A DNA stretch of 47,604 nt, taken from NCBI GenBank assembly GCA_032718475.1, contig JAUCBJ010003139.1, positions 1 to 47,604 of the forward strand, read 5' to 3'. Position numbers and translations under genes: made by a program. Shown here in pieces: positions 9,718 to 20,569 of the stretch; position 1 is the first letter of the stretch; every line of letters begins with the position of its first letter. Below the pieces are notes generated by a model that saw only the letters and a program-made list of their open reading frames with translations, did no database searches and was not told the origin of the DNA. The stretch comes from Nemertoderma westbladi (lineage: Eukaryota; Xenacoelomorpha; Nemertodermatida; Nemertodermatidae).

Positions 9718-11562
9718 ATTACAAAAATAAGAACGAATTTGTCTTATCACTTCTTGTGCGCGATTGTATTGAATTTATGACAACTGCTGTTATTATTATT
9801 AATCAATTGACACCTCGACTCCTCTGACTACTCTATCCGATAGAACAAAATAATCATTTCGCTAACTGCTCTCTATCTTCTATAATCACAACAGCTTTTA
9901 TAATTCATTAGATGATTACAACATAATAATTATAGTTTGAAGTTGTCTAGAAAATTTCTCGTACACCACCGGGGGACTACGCTCACACAAATTTATTATA
10001 TCAGACAGAACAAAAAGCTTTTACTTGACTCGAACTGTCTCCTACGACTTGCTTCACGGGCCGCTAGGACCGTCTCTAGTTAAAATAATACATTTAGGTA
10101 CTTACGTGTTCAGTTAATCTTCTTAATATTCAAATTAAGCGATATACGTATTAAACTTATTCGAGGAGTTACAACAAAATGCGCCCTATAAATGGTTAAT
10201 TAATCCGTCGGTTAACTTTTCAAGAAAAACATTCTAGGTATGGTCTCCGGGGCAATGACCAATGGAAGAAGTCCAAAAGTTGAATTGGTAGCCAATAGAA
10301 AGCTTGAATTCAACGCACACATCATTTTATTCCTACGCCGAGCAGTACATCAAAATTTTACTACGAATAGGGCCTATCCTTAAAAGCGTTGTATGGTAAT
10401 TAAGCAGTTATATATTATGTATTGGTAACAACAGAAACTGCGTTAACATTTCTGGGGCGGCAGCCGGCAGGGAGATGGAATTATTTGCCATTAAATACGA
10501 TAATTTATTCATTTACATCGGGGAAATTTTTACGCGATTTGGAAATTCATGTTACTAATTTGACTGTCAGGAAGAAAGCATCCAATTTGAACATGTCATG
10601 TAATACAGGGTGATTCATTCATACAGTAGGTAATCACTTTTGAATGGCATGAGGTATCTCGTTGAAATGCTTGGATAATGTTGAATAGTATAAAGGCTTT
10701 ATTGCGAGATGTGTCAGAAACATACAGTAATACAGTTACAGTACTGCTTTTTTTCAGTAAAAGTAATGTAAATTTATCATGATCATGAAACTCGAAATAT
10801 CGAATCTCTTCTCTCTTGGATGTTACCTGTAAGGTAGCGATGGCATCACCTCAACCCCAAGGAGGAACACTCCGCAACTGTCTTTATTTACTCTGCCAAC
10901 AGATTGCTGGTTTGCCACACGGAACTGGAATTGACTCATCTCGGATAGAAACATGCACCAACCAAGCTTTAGGTGATATGAGTGAGTAGGGGCCTCATCA
11001 TTCACCAGCTAATTGGTTGATAATACAGAACCACTAATGGAACCATTTGTGAAACTCTAAAATAGAACTGCACGGGTACTATAGACGTTGTGTTAAAGTA
11101 AACTTAACACAGAAATGTTATATTTATTATCTTATAAGTGAAGTAATGTATAACCTAAAGGAGCAAGATATTAACATTAATTGAGAAATTGAAATTGACA
11201 CTGTAAATTTTAATGTACATAGTGGTATATTTACATATTACTTGTTGTATTGCCAGTTTAAATTCCGCCCGTCTATTAATAAGGAGCCATCCAATGAAGT
11301 CATTTTATACCTGGATTTATATCCCCTTTTCTCACTTTTTCACACTTTCTACTGTTCTGAGTTTTTTCTTTTAAACATAAGATAACTTCGTCATATAATT
11401 ATTTAGCAGGCAATCCATAATAAAGTTTAATTATTATTATCCAATTTACCTGAATTATTAAAAGCATGTATTAAGAATTCGAAGTCGGGTATTCTCAAAA
11501 CATTACAGCTTCTTTCTATGAAACACCAGACCTACTGTACGTACAGGCCTCTTGGGAAGTTA
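9718..11562. other. Intergenic, no gene seen
   Basis: AT-rich sequence with short, unsupported frames only. Confidence 0.4.
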
Positions 11563-11694
11563 GGACAATTCCGACCCGGACAATTCCGGCCCACTCAGAG
11601 GTCGAATGAAATTTTCATGGGTCGGAATTGTCCGGGTCGGAATTGTTCTAGGTCGGAATTGTCTGGGTCGGAATTCTCCGGATCCAAATAATAA
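11563..11694. repeat. Inverted and tandem GGGTCGGAATTGTCC repeats
   Basis: GGACAATTCCGACCCGGACA begins a 26-bp arm at 11563-11588. Its reverse complement lies at 11623-11648 with one mismatch, followed by two further degenerate GGTCGGAATTGT units. Confidence 0.8.
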
Positions 11695-13490
11695 TAGTAG
11701 GCTACGATTATTTTTTATATTTTTAGAATCATTATTCGATTTTCACAGAATATCACTACTTTATTATTTTTTTCCACAGAGTCTCTATGAGAGTTTTTAA
11801 ATTATTTTCTATCTTCCCCAGATGTATTTAATTTTACAACATGTAATAATTGAGTAGCGTTTATAAAAATATAATAGGCCTATTCATTCGTAACCATAAT
11901 AAGTGTCCTGCCACCACAAAATAATACCTGAAAGTTAAACATCATTATCTTTTATTAATTATATTTTATAACAAAGAAGTGATACAATACTATTATTGTA
12001 TATCAAATATACACATTAAATCTACTGTATAATAGCTAGTACGCCCTTATACTCCCAAATCTACTGGCCTACGTACTGAAGTCACATTTTTTATATGTAG
12101 CAAGTAGTCGAGTACAGTATCTATTTAGTAAGTGTTAACTAAATCCTAATTTCCACAATCAAATGATATTGAACTGTTCTTGACGAAAAGCACCACAATT
12201 GATCATAATCTGCAAATAAAATAAACAAATTTTAGCATTTTATCTTCTTATCACATCCCAAATCATAACAAAATAACAACTCTTAACTAACAAAGTTTTG
12301 AAAAGCCTTTTGAACGAGTTAGCAAAATTGGGGAAACAAATTTGATTGGATATTCTGTGGGGCGAGACAGGAGACACGTAGTCGGCGAGCCTTGACATAC
12401 GGTTTATATAGGGCAAATGGGGCATGTCCGTCCGTCCGTCTGTCTGTCTGGTAAATGTTTGAACGCGAATTTCTCGGCATCGCTGATTCGGAATTGAACC
12501 AAACTTAGTAGGTAAGTAGTAGAGGGAAAATTTAGAAAATTTGTAAAGTTTGGTGAAAAACTAATGTGGTTTTTTTTAATGTTAAATTTTGGTTGCTTGT
12601 AGAGAATCATGAAGTCTATCTTTTACGAAGTGTAGGCTACTGTGCACTGGTAAGTACGAAATTGCAGAATAAGAATTTGACACCACCTAGCGGATTAATA
12701 TATGATTGTATATCGAATGAATACATTTATAGCATGGGGTATGGGGTACGAGCACGGTTTATGATAGAATTGCTCAATTATAATTTGTATCTCATAGCAG
12801 AGCCTCGTGTATGTTTGCAAATAAGTTTGCATACAAGTTTGAAAAAGTCTGTGTAACAAAAAAATAAATTACAAAACTGGATATCAAAATTTCAAAACAA
12901 ATAATTAATCAATTATTGTCGTGGAGTGAAATAGGCCTACTGCAATACTGTGAAATACTGGGATGTACAGTACCAAAATATAGTTTTTTATTTTATCAAT
13001 TATTTTCTGTAATTTTTATTATCTGGGCCGACTTTTTCGGGGCTCGAAGGATTTGACAATTTTGGACTGAAACATCCCGCAAATGACTACCGTTACAAGT
13101 TATTGGTAGGCCTACTGTACATACACCTATGAGACAATATTAAACACCTACATTCTGTTGACGTCACAGCTTACTGGTTTTTCACTGAACGAGCAGATGT
13201 ACATACAGTATATCTCATCCACAAACGATTCCTCGGCTAGTTTTTATACAAAATCCACGTTTTCTAATAACTTCAATTAATGAAGATGAAGGCTTCCAGT
13301 AGTTGTCTGAACCTTGAAATTTCTGCAATAATATAAGACTACTAGTATGACAGTATGAATAAGTAAATAAAGAATAACTTTGCCTACTGTACAGTGTAAA
13401 TAAGTGGCACTTTTCAGCGTTCTGATTTCAATTGGATATACCTACAATTTATTTATGCTCCTTAAATATACAATCTAATTAAGATTTATA
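11695..13490. other. Intergenic, no gene seen
   Basis: Contains a CCGT/CTGT tetranucleotide array at about 12427-12451 within what looks like a degraded dispersed repeat (12300-12620). No coding region is supported. Confidence 0.4.
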
Positions 13491-15161
13491 GAGAGAGAGG
13501 GGGGGGGGGGGGGGTTGTCAAAATCCCTCAATTACGACACTACGTCCGTACTGTATATTCCAGGGCATGGGGTATACTAATGTTAAGGGAGGGGGTGGGT
13601 GGGGGGGGGGGGGTGGAAACCCAAATCTCACATTTGGGTGTATCTGGACCATAAATTTGGTGAAAATAATTTTTTGTGCTACTAAACATTGCGTGGGCTG
13701 TTTAAGAATAGCCAAACCCAAATATTTTTACAATTGGCACCAAAATAGCACTGTAATGGCCAAAAGTGCCTTTTTGCGCCAAAGGCTATTTCTTCACCAA
13801 TAGGTACTTTTTTTCGAAATTTAGAATATAATTTCTGAAGACATCGGCATCCAATTCTTCTGAACAAATTTTACCTGAAATGCTCTGGAGCCTTTTTAGA
13901 ACAAAAAGCCCTAAAAAGGCAAAACGTGGGCTTTTTTGATCTAAAAAGGATCCAGCCTTTTGTAAACTGTATCTATAAACTTTATAGGGGGCCTACTAAA
14001 GTTACATAATAAAGCAATACAATTTTAAATAGGCCTACGCCTACTCCATATACTGTACTGTACAACATAACTTACATCGTTTTTTACATCCCGAAGGGCA
14101 AACATTTGAGCCAGTAAAGTCGATGGTTCGTGCGCCGCCTCTGGGGCTGTCGCTGTTGCTATGACTACTGCCATACTTAGGATAAGCACGAAAAAGGCCA
14201 TGTCAAATAATAAATACAGTACCGTAGGTTTGTTTTGTCACAATTATTATTTAGTGAAATGTATATTAGACCTGCTTATTTGTTCTTATACTGTAATTCA
14301 GTGGTTCAATAGATTAAATAGGATATTAATTGGAATATTCGCTACAGAAATATATATAATAGGAATTTATTTATACAGTAGTCGATTTAATAATTAAAAA
14401 AAAATACATTAAAGAACATTATTTAGAGTGAGGAAAGAACAAAATAGTAAAGACTTTTACTTGGCAGAATCATTTAAATTTTTCAACCAGATATATTTTG
14501 AATTATTAGTTCGAACGGATGGAACCTCCTTAACTTCAGTATTTCCATTGTAAAAATCAAGGCAAAAGGCAGCAATACAGTATTTTGGATGAATAACTCC
14601 CAATAAATCAGGTAGTATACGTGCGTAATCTCTACTGATACCGGTATCACATCAGTCAAGGTTTTTATCGGTTTAAATGTCCCCCACTCCAATATAAATG
14701 GTATATTTTATAATACCAATTCTATGCCAATTTAATTGGATTTCTAATGAAACCATTGGTGCGTTCCGATAACATACATTTATGACGGATACACAAATTA
14801 TTTAAACTTTAAAATTAGATTGAGCCACAGACTCATTTGAAGTTACAAGTTACAGTACATATACAGTAGGCCTAGTAGAAGTGCCCAAAGCAATGCGTCC
14901 TAAACACTAAACAGTAAGGAGGCCTCGGTATATAATAGAGTTCGGTCGTACAGGGGCGCCACAAAAAACATGGAAAATACAATTAAGCGAGCGAACCAAA
15001 TGAACATGTTTCTAGTCATTACTGTACAATAGAAAAAAATTTGAGCTGGAATTTTTAATGTTTGACATAACAAATTGTTCTAAAAACTGGTATACTCTAG
15101 CCTTACAAAACTATTTAAATTACAGTAATATCCAATGTTCATATTAAGTATTCTAATATAA
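13491..15161. other. Intergenic with G-rich runs
   Basis: Long G runs occur at about 13499-13515 and 13587-13612 (GGGTGGGTGGGGG...), the second able in principle to form quadruplexes. Nothing coding is recognised up to the LINE tail. Confidence 0.4.
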
Positions 15162-15293
15162 ATATCCCAACAGTCTTTAAAATGTACAGGCCAAGAAATA
15201 TGGAATGAATTGCCTCACGAAATTAAAAATGCAAAGACCAAAAATTCACTTGTTATTCTGTTAAAAAATAAATATATTGATTCTCTATTATAA
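15162..15293 (+). pseudogene. LINE ORF2 C-terminal remnant
   Basis: In one frame, ending at a TAA at 15291, the sequence reads SLKCTGQEIWNELPHEIKNA and continues with a Leu/Lys-rich helix. This is the typical C-terminal end of non-LTR retrotransposon ORF2 proteins (G-P-x-I/L-W-N-x-L-P followed by I-K/R). A stop (TAA) lies in frame at 15159, and no RT core is seen upstream, so only the tail survives. The C-rich and G-rich sequence at 15390-15470 may be its 3' flank. Confidence 0.65.
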
Positions 15294-15545
15294 CAGTTCA
15301 CCATCCATTCCCGCTACACCAAATTATTTTCGTTTATTTCTCGTATTTCACTGGCAGCTGGCTTTGATGCCACTACGGCTCAAATTTTAGCGCCCCCTGG
15401 AAGGTGGCTCCCGTGACCGCCCCCCCCCCCCTCCCCTCCCCTTCTGCACGCCACTGGGGGGGGCAGCTATTTATAAGTAAATTGACTTAATATACAATCA
15501 CTTTAATGCGCGTTATTGCATTGATGGTTTTAATACATAGTTTGA
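15294..15545. other. Flank of LINE tail with C and G runs
   Basis: Holds 'gcgccccctgg' and a C run at about 15419-15432 followed by a G run near 15457-15464. No coding region. Confidence 0.4.
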
Positions 15546-15550
15546 GTGTC

Positions 15551-15640
15551 TACTGTACCGGTACTGTTACTGTACCGGTACTGTTACTGTACCGGTACTG
15601 TTACTGTACCGGTACTGTTACTGTACCGGTACTGTTACTG
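15551..15640. repeat. 17-bp tandem repeat with ACCGGT palindrome
   Basis: CTGTACCGGTACTGTTA repeats five times with exact 17-bp spacing (ACCGGT at 15557, 15574 and so on). The repeat begins the otherwise unsupported plus-strand frame 15546-15968. Confidence 0.92.
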
Positions 15641-16676
15641 TTCTTGGTATAGCAGTAAACGTTTCTACTGTATATTAAGTTTTCTATCCCGATGGATGGC
15701 TAATAAAGCAAGCCCAACTTTAATCAAATTAATTTGGATAAATAATATAAAAATTAAATGGATAAACTCCAACCAATCTAGGCCTACTGTAAATAGCTGT
15801 TACAGTACATTATTGCTACGGAAAACCCATGTTGCTACAGTACAAATATGTTCATTAGACAATTTTACAGTGGGCTCTCATCAGTCTAATTTTAATAATG
15901 TTGAGGCGTTGTCTCATTACGTGGCTCGCCTCACTCCATGGCAGTACCTACTGAACGCAACAATATAAAATGGCCTGTTTAAAAATTCTTAAACAAATGG
16001 ATTGGATTGCATACCGTATGTCCCTTTAATACGCCTACCTTTAAACTCCGCAATGTAAATGAATATACAGTACATCATTGTAACAGCATGAATACTAATT
16101 AGCTTACAGTGGTTAACTTACTGCACAGTAGACGCTTTCAGCGTCAGGTTCAATTACCTGCAATGTTGGCTTTGACTTACTGTACTGTACGTACAGTAAG
16201 CCTTTTAAGTTGTATTGTAATTTCGAAAACATTAACTGAATGATCTTTGTGTAATCAGTAATCGAAGTCGCGGTGGTTATATTTTTGTAACCGTGTGATT
16301 CCGGAAATAATTACTAACATACACAATACGAACAGCGTATTTATTTAATTGGTAATTATAATGCATATAGGCCTACTGTACTGGAGTAAATTAGACGCGT
16401 GTTATATTGCATTCTGTATAGTGGCGGGGTTGAGAAACTGTATTTTACAATTCTACCAAAAACAACCTCTACCAGTCTAAAGTGAGACATACAGCATATA
16501 GGGCCGGATTTACTGTAGGAATAGGCCAAGATGACCTAGACTCCCTGCTCCCACAAATGTTGTACTACAGTCGAACAGTGGGACCTCCCGCAAAAATACA
16601 AAGAAAAAAACGACTCGAGTACCACACTATAATATCTTACTACTACTAATACTGCTAGGATCGGCATGCTGCATTT
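15641..16676. other. Intergenic, no gene seen
   Basis: No domain-bearing frame found. The plus-strand frame 15546-15968 has no recognisable content apart from the repeat. Confidence 0.4.
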
Positions 16677-17145
16677 TTAAAAATGGTGTGCCGGCTTATC
16701 GACAAAATTGCGCCGCCACAACTCCCAATTACCCATGACATTTGCTAGATCATCCGCATCTTCAAGCCCAGTGTCCTTAGATGCGTCTCAAGAAAGTCAT
16801 GGGCTGTCCACCATGCTTATTCACACCATGAGGATGCCACAGCACAAGACTATGCACGGGCTGGTCCTCACGGCGAAAGCAATGTCCAGCAAAACGGAGG
16901 CGGCTTTGTTCTAGTGTCAAGCTTGGGGGAACCATTGAGACACCTCCAATGTTATATAGTGTCTGGTTGGAGATGTGTGCATTGTACTTGACACAACGAA
17001 CCCGGCTTAGCATACTTGTGAATGTGGCATCCAGAGATTTGGTGTCCTCAGCAGTGCTCAGCACATAGAGGAATACTGGAACTACTGCTGCTCTAAATAA
17101 TCTGTCCTTAAGTTTCCGATGAATTCTATGTGACTTCCAAATCCT
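16677..17145 (-). pseudogene. LINE ORF2 C-terminal region (3' fragment)
   Basis: On the minus strand the frame reads RIWKSHRIHRKLKDRLFRAA..., then SMLSRVRCVKYNAHISNQTLY, RLRFAGHCFRRED and LVLWHPHG. This is the characteristic post-RT tail of a non-LTR family common in marine invertebrates (R-L-F-R-A, M-L-R/S-R, H-I-S/T-N-x-x-L-Y, R-L-R/K-F-A-G-H-C-x-R, LLW-P). A one-base frameshift at about 16776 separates the last about 33 residues (DTGLEDADDLANVMGNW...), which end with TAA at 16677. The upstream side stops abruptly at 17145, where element A's LTR begins. The RT core is missing here. Confidence 0.75.
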
Positions 17146-17603
17146 TGTAAAGGCTTTTGCGGATATAACTAGTCATTTTCCTCGCAAAGTACTGTGTAGG
17201 TGTATTAGCGGACATAAAAAGCCATTTTTTCTGTATGTGTACTTTAGCGGACATAACAAGCCATTTTATGCCGCAATACGCCAAATACTCTTAATACAGT
17301 GTAGTTCCGATGACGAAATCTATCAGCTGATTTAATGTCGATGTGGAGCTTTCTTAACTTTCTTTGTTTGGCTCGCTCGACCAATCAGGGCGATTTTCAT
17401 TTTATCTTGTACAGAAGCCTACGGGAAATCGCGCAATGCATGACGGTCTTTGTTTACCTTTTCCTGAGCCTCAGAACATCGGCTTTGGAATTATTCTGAG
17501 TTTCAGACTTTAGCCAAACATTAGACGGCTTTGATTATAGGCACGTATAACTGTTATCAAACTGGACAAACCAGAACATACATACTTGTCCTACGCGCGA
17601 ACA
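17146..17603 (+). repeat. Probable 5' LTR of element A
   Basis: It begins TGTAAAGGCTTTTGCGG, close to the sense-strand start of B's LTR (TGTAAAAGCTTTTGTGGG), and ends GCGCGAACA exactly like B's LTR. It starts where the LINE frame is cut, and the leader shared with B begins right after it. At about 458 bp it is much shorter than B's 1,223 bp, and its middle is not obviously alike. The matching 3' LTR is absent, so the call rests on these ends. Confidence 0.6.
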
Positions 17604-17697
17604 ATAACAGTTATTTTAGTTTCTTTATTGCAACGTAGGCAATAAAGTTGAATGTACCAGTCGACCGGTAACCTGGCCTAACTACCTAACCACCCGA

Positions 17698-17703
17698 ACC
17701 GGT
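17698..17703. repeat. Left target duplication ACCGGT of fold-back element
   Basis: ACCGGT here and at 18773-18778. Element B's leader shows the empty site (GAACCGGTAC), supporting a 6-bp duplication. Confidence 0.65.
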
Positions 17704-18772
17704 GTAACAGCGGATTCAGTCCCCCGAAGAATCGGTCCCCCCGGACCAGATCTGCTAGCGGATTTAGTCCCCCCGGACCCAATCCGCTAGCAGATTTGGT
17801 CTCCCTAGGACCAAATCTGCTAGCGGATTGGGTCCTCGTTCGCGGATTTGGTCCCCCCAATGTTATTGCAATAAATTCAAAATACACTGCCAGACTGCTC
17901 CGTTCCCTTCCTTATTGTCAATGGATACAATACTGGCAGACCGGTTGCCGGTTATTCAGTATGTATCGTTTATTGTTCTGGTTAGAAAACATTGTGTGTA
18001 TCCTGCTCCTCTCCAATTTCGTAGTACGATAAATTTATTGTAATGAGGTTATATTGTTTTAACCTTTTTATTATTAGAAAATTTATCCTCCCCACCTGCA
18101 AACTATAATAATATGAATGAACATGAATGAATATGAATAACTGTTACTCAGTTGGGTTTAGGTGTAACAGCTGAACTGAATATACCTGAATATACCGAAA
18201 TGACACCAACTGACCAATGACAAATCCAACCAAATACACCTGACAACTCGAACTACAGTATGATTATTTACTGTAATAGGGACAGTACAATATCTTCCTC
18301 CTCCTCATGTAATCATCCCTCATCCATAATGAATCTATAATGTTGAAATTAGCTCCTTTCCTGAGTATAGTTGCAACTTTGTTGAATTGACTGGATATGT
18401 GTCATCTCCCGAAATATAATTATAGACGGCTTGATAAAGCTGCGTCTCATCGAAGTTGGCCATAATAGCCTACTGTACTGATGCGACTATATCAGTATAT
18501 ACAGATGTGGGAATTTAGTTTAACGCAGTAGTGGTAGCTACTGCAGTTTTAATCAGTCTATAATTTAATGCATAAGCTACGCTGCTATGTCAGTACCAGT
18601 ACTGCTGCACTCAGCACTGTCTGACTGTACTGTAAAATTATAATTTAAGGGGGGACTCAATCTGCGGAGGGGGGACAGAATCCGCTAGCGGATTCGGTCC
18701 CCCCGGACTCAATCCGCTAGCGGATTCGGTCCCCCCGGACCATATCCGCGGGGGGACAGAATCCGCTGTTAC
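17704..18772. mobile_element. Fold-back DNA element with palindromic subterminal repeats
   Basis: Terminal inverted repeats start GTAACAGCGGATTC (17704) and end GAATCCGCTGTTAC (18772). Inside each end (to about 17859 and from about 18649) are several copies of a palindromic unit built on CCGCTAGCGGATT and GGTCCCCCCGGAC. The central about 790 bp has no transposase or clear gene. It is flanked by ACCGGT duplications, and the empty site is visible in element B. The minus-strand frame 17678-17887 simply follows the repeats. Confidence 0.8.
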
Positions 18773-20181
18773 ACCGGTACTTACAGTTACATCAGTATTA
18801 TTCGATTTTGATAATTATATACCGGTAGGTCTTGATATTTAATCAGGGACTGCAGCCCTGGTTTTTTATTGGGATTTTACTTATTTCTGTCAGTTTTATT
18901 TATCTGTAAGTTAATATTGAGCAGAAGGCGTGTAAGCCTGCTCAGATTGTACAAGTAATTTGTAGGCTGGATTGTTGTCTGGCTGTTGTCAGGTCTGAAG
19001 AGATTGCAGTGTGTGTAGAGTGTATGTCCGATAAAATACTAGTTAGGAAGGTGGGGGCATCCAGTGTTGTAAGGTAAATCCCCTCCGAAAGAATAAGTCA
19101 TACTACTCGGTTAGAACGCATACTAACTAACCATTTTGGAGTCTGCATATACTGTAGTTTATTTAGGCTTGATAGTAGTCTGTCAGCATTTGGTTTGTAT
19201 TTTGTTTGTGTAGTCTTTACGGGTAGCGTAATATTTATTATTCAGAGTTTATGCGATTATTCGCAACATACACAACCCCAAGTTTATTCCTACAGTAATT
19301 GTGCTTGTTATACATACTGTTATAGTTAAATCAACCCCGGTACTACATCAGAGCTGTTTGGCGTAGGTAAAGACTGGTGATTTTATGCTCTAGTCACTCC
19401 AACAGATACCTTGGTTCTTTTGGCTGTACAAGTATATTTAACTGCTGGTTATTTGTTGTATAAGTACTTGTACCTAATTTAGGGTTTAGTGTACAATACT
19501 TTCCGAAGGTAATTAGTGCGTAGGCAGTATATTTGTGTTGTAAAGTGGTTAATAGGCACGTTAGCTCTGGTTGGCTGCGGTAATTAACTTCTAGGTAGGG
19601 ACACTCCGGGTACATAACGTAGTACTTATAGAGCTGTAAAGCGTCAGCCGTCAGACAGTGGTATTTTCTTATCTAGACAATGCAATATATTTACAATTGC
19701 TTTATTATTTTCAAATACCGTAGTATCCTGTCCGTTTGTAATAACCAGAAATTCTAACCCTTGTTAGGCTGGTTTGTAGATCTCCTGTAAAATTACCCTA
19801 AAATTTGTACGTGTAATTTTTGTGTTTATTTAGAGATTGTAATCTCACCCCGTAATTATACGTAATTTGTAGTAATAAGTAACTTAGTCAAGTAGAATTA
19901 TTTGTTTTAGTGTCCAATAAGTAGCACTACACTGAGAGCGTTCAGCTTCTGTGAAGTGACTCCTTCCTAGAAATAATAACATTTATTTCAAATATTGTCA
20001 AAAACCCATTAAACGGGTATATATATATTATAAATCAACTCAAACCGATTTATAAAATAGTAGGCCTGTCATCCATCAATTAGGTCTTAATATCAGTTGG
20101 ACTACTGCTTAAATATCAGTAATAAAGTAAAGAAAAGTAACCCTAAAATTCAGAAATTCAGTTATTATAAAATAATTGACA

Positions 20182-20440
20182 TACTGGTATTTACGATAGG
20201 CTTATTATATTTATTTCTATAAATTTAAGCTGAAATTATATACTGGTATTCTGTAATTAATTCTAGTTTATAATTATACTTATATATACTATAAGTGTAA
20301 GCTGTATACCGGTATTCACGGTAGGCTTATTATATATTTATATATATTTGTGCTGAAATTATATACCAGTATTCTGTGACAAACCCTAGTCTGTGATAAT
20401 ACTTATATATATACTATAAGTGTATACCGGTATTCTAATA
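20182..20440 (+). repeat. About 120-bp tandem repeat in element A leader
   Basis: Units start TA(C/T)(C/T)GGTATT at 20182, 20307 and 20425 and contain AGGCTTATTATAT and CTTATATATACTATAAG. The same arrangement is present in B's leader (about 34470-34740), so it predates both insertions. Confidence 0.75.
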
Positions 20441-20569
20441 TATTGTATATAACACGTTACACTGAGTAACGGTATCGGTAATTAATTATTAGGCTTATAG
20501 TTGATACTGAATTACTAGACTTGCTTTAACTGTAGTTATAGTAGTAGACATTCAACTGTACAAACAAAC

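Larger units (their letters stand above)
17604..20569 (+). other. Leader (5' untranslated region) of element A
   Basis: About 1.9 kb once the fold-back element is removed. It is homologous on the opposite strand to B's leader (34355-36623) over nearly its whole length, with conserved blocks such as TTCTTTATTGCA, AATAAAGTTGAA and AGACATTCAAC just before the gag start. No clear TGG-type primer-binding site follows the LTR. AT-rich repeats lie just upstream of gag. Confidence 0.65.
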
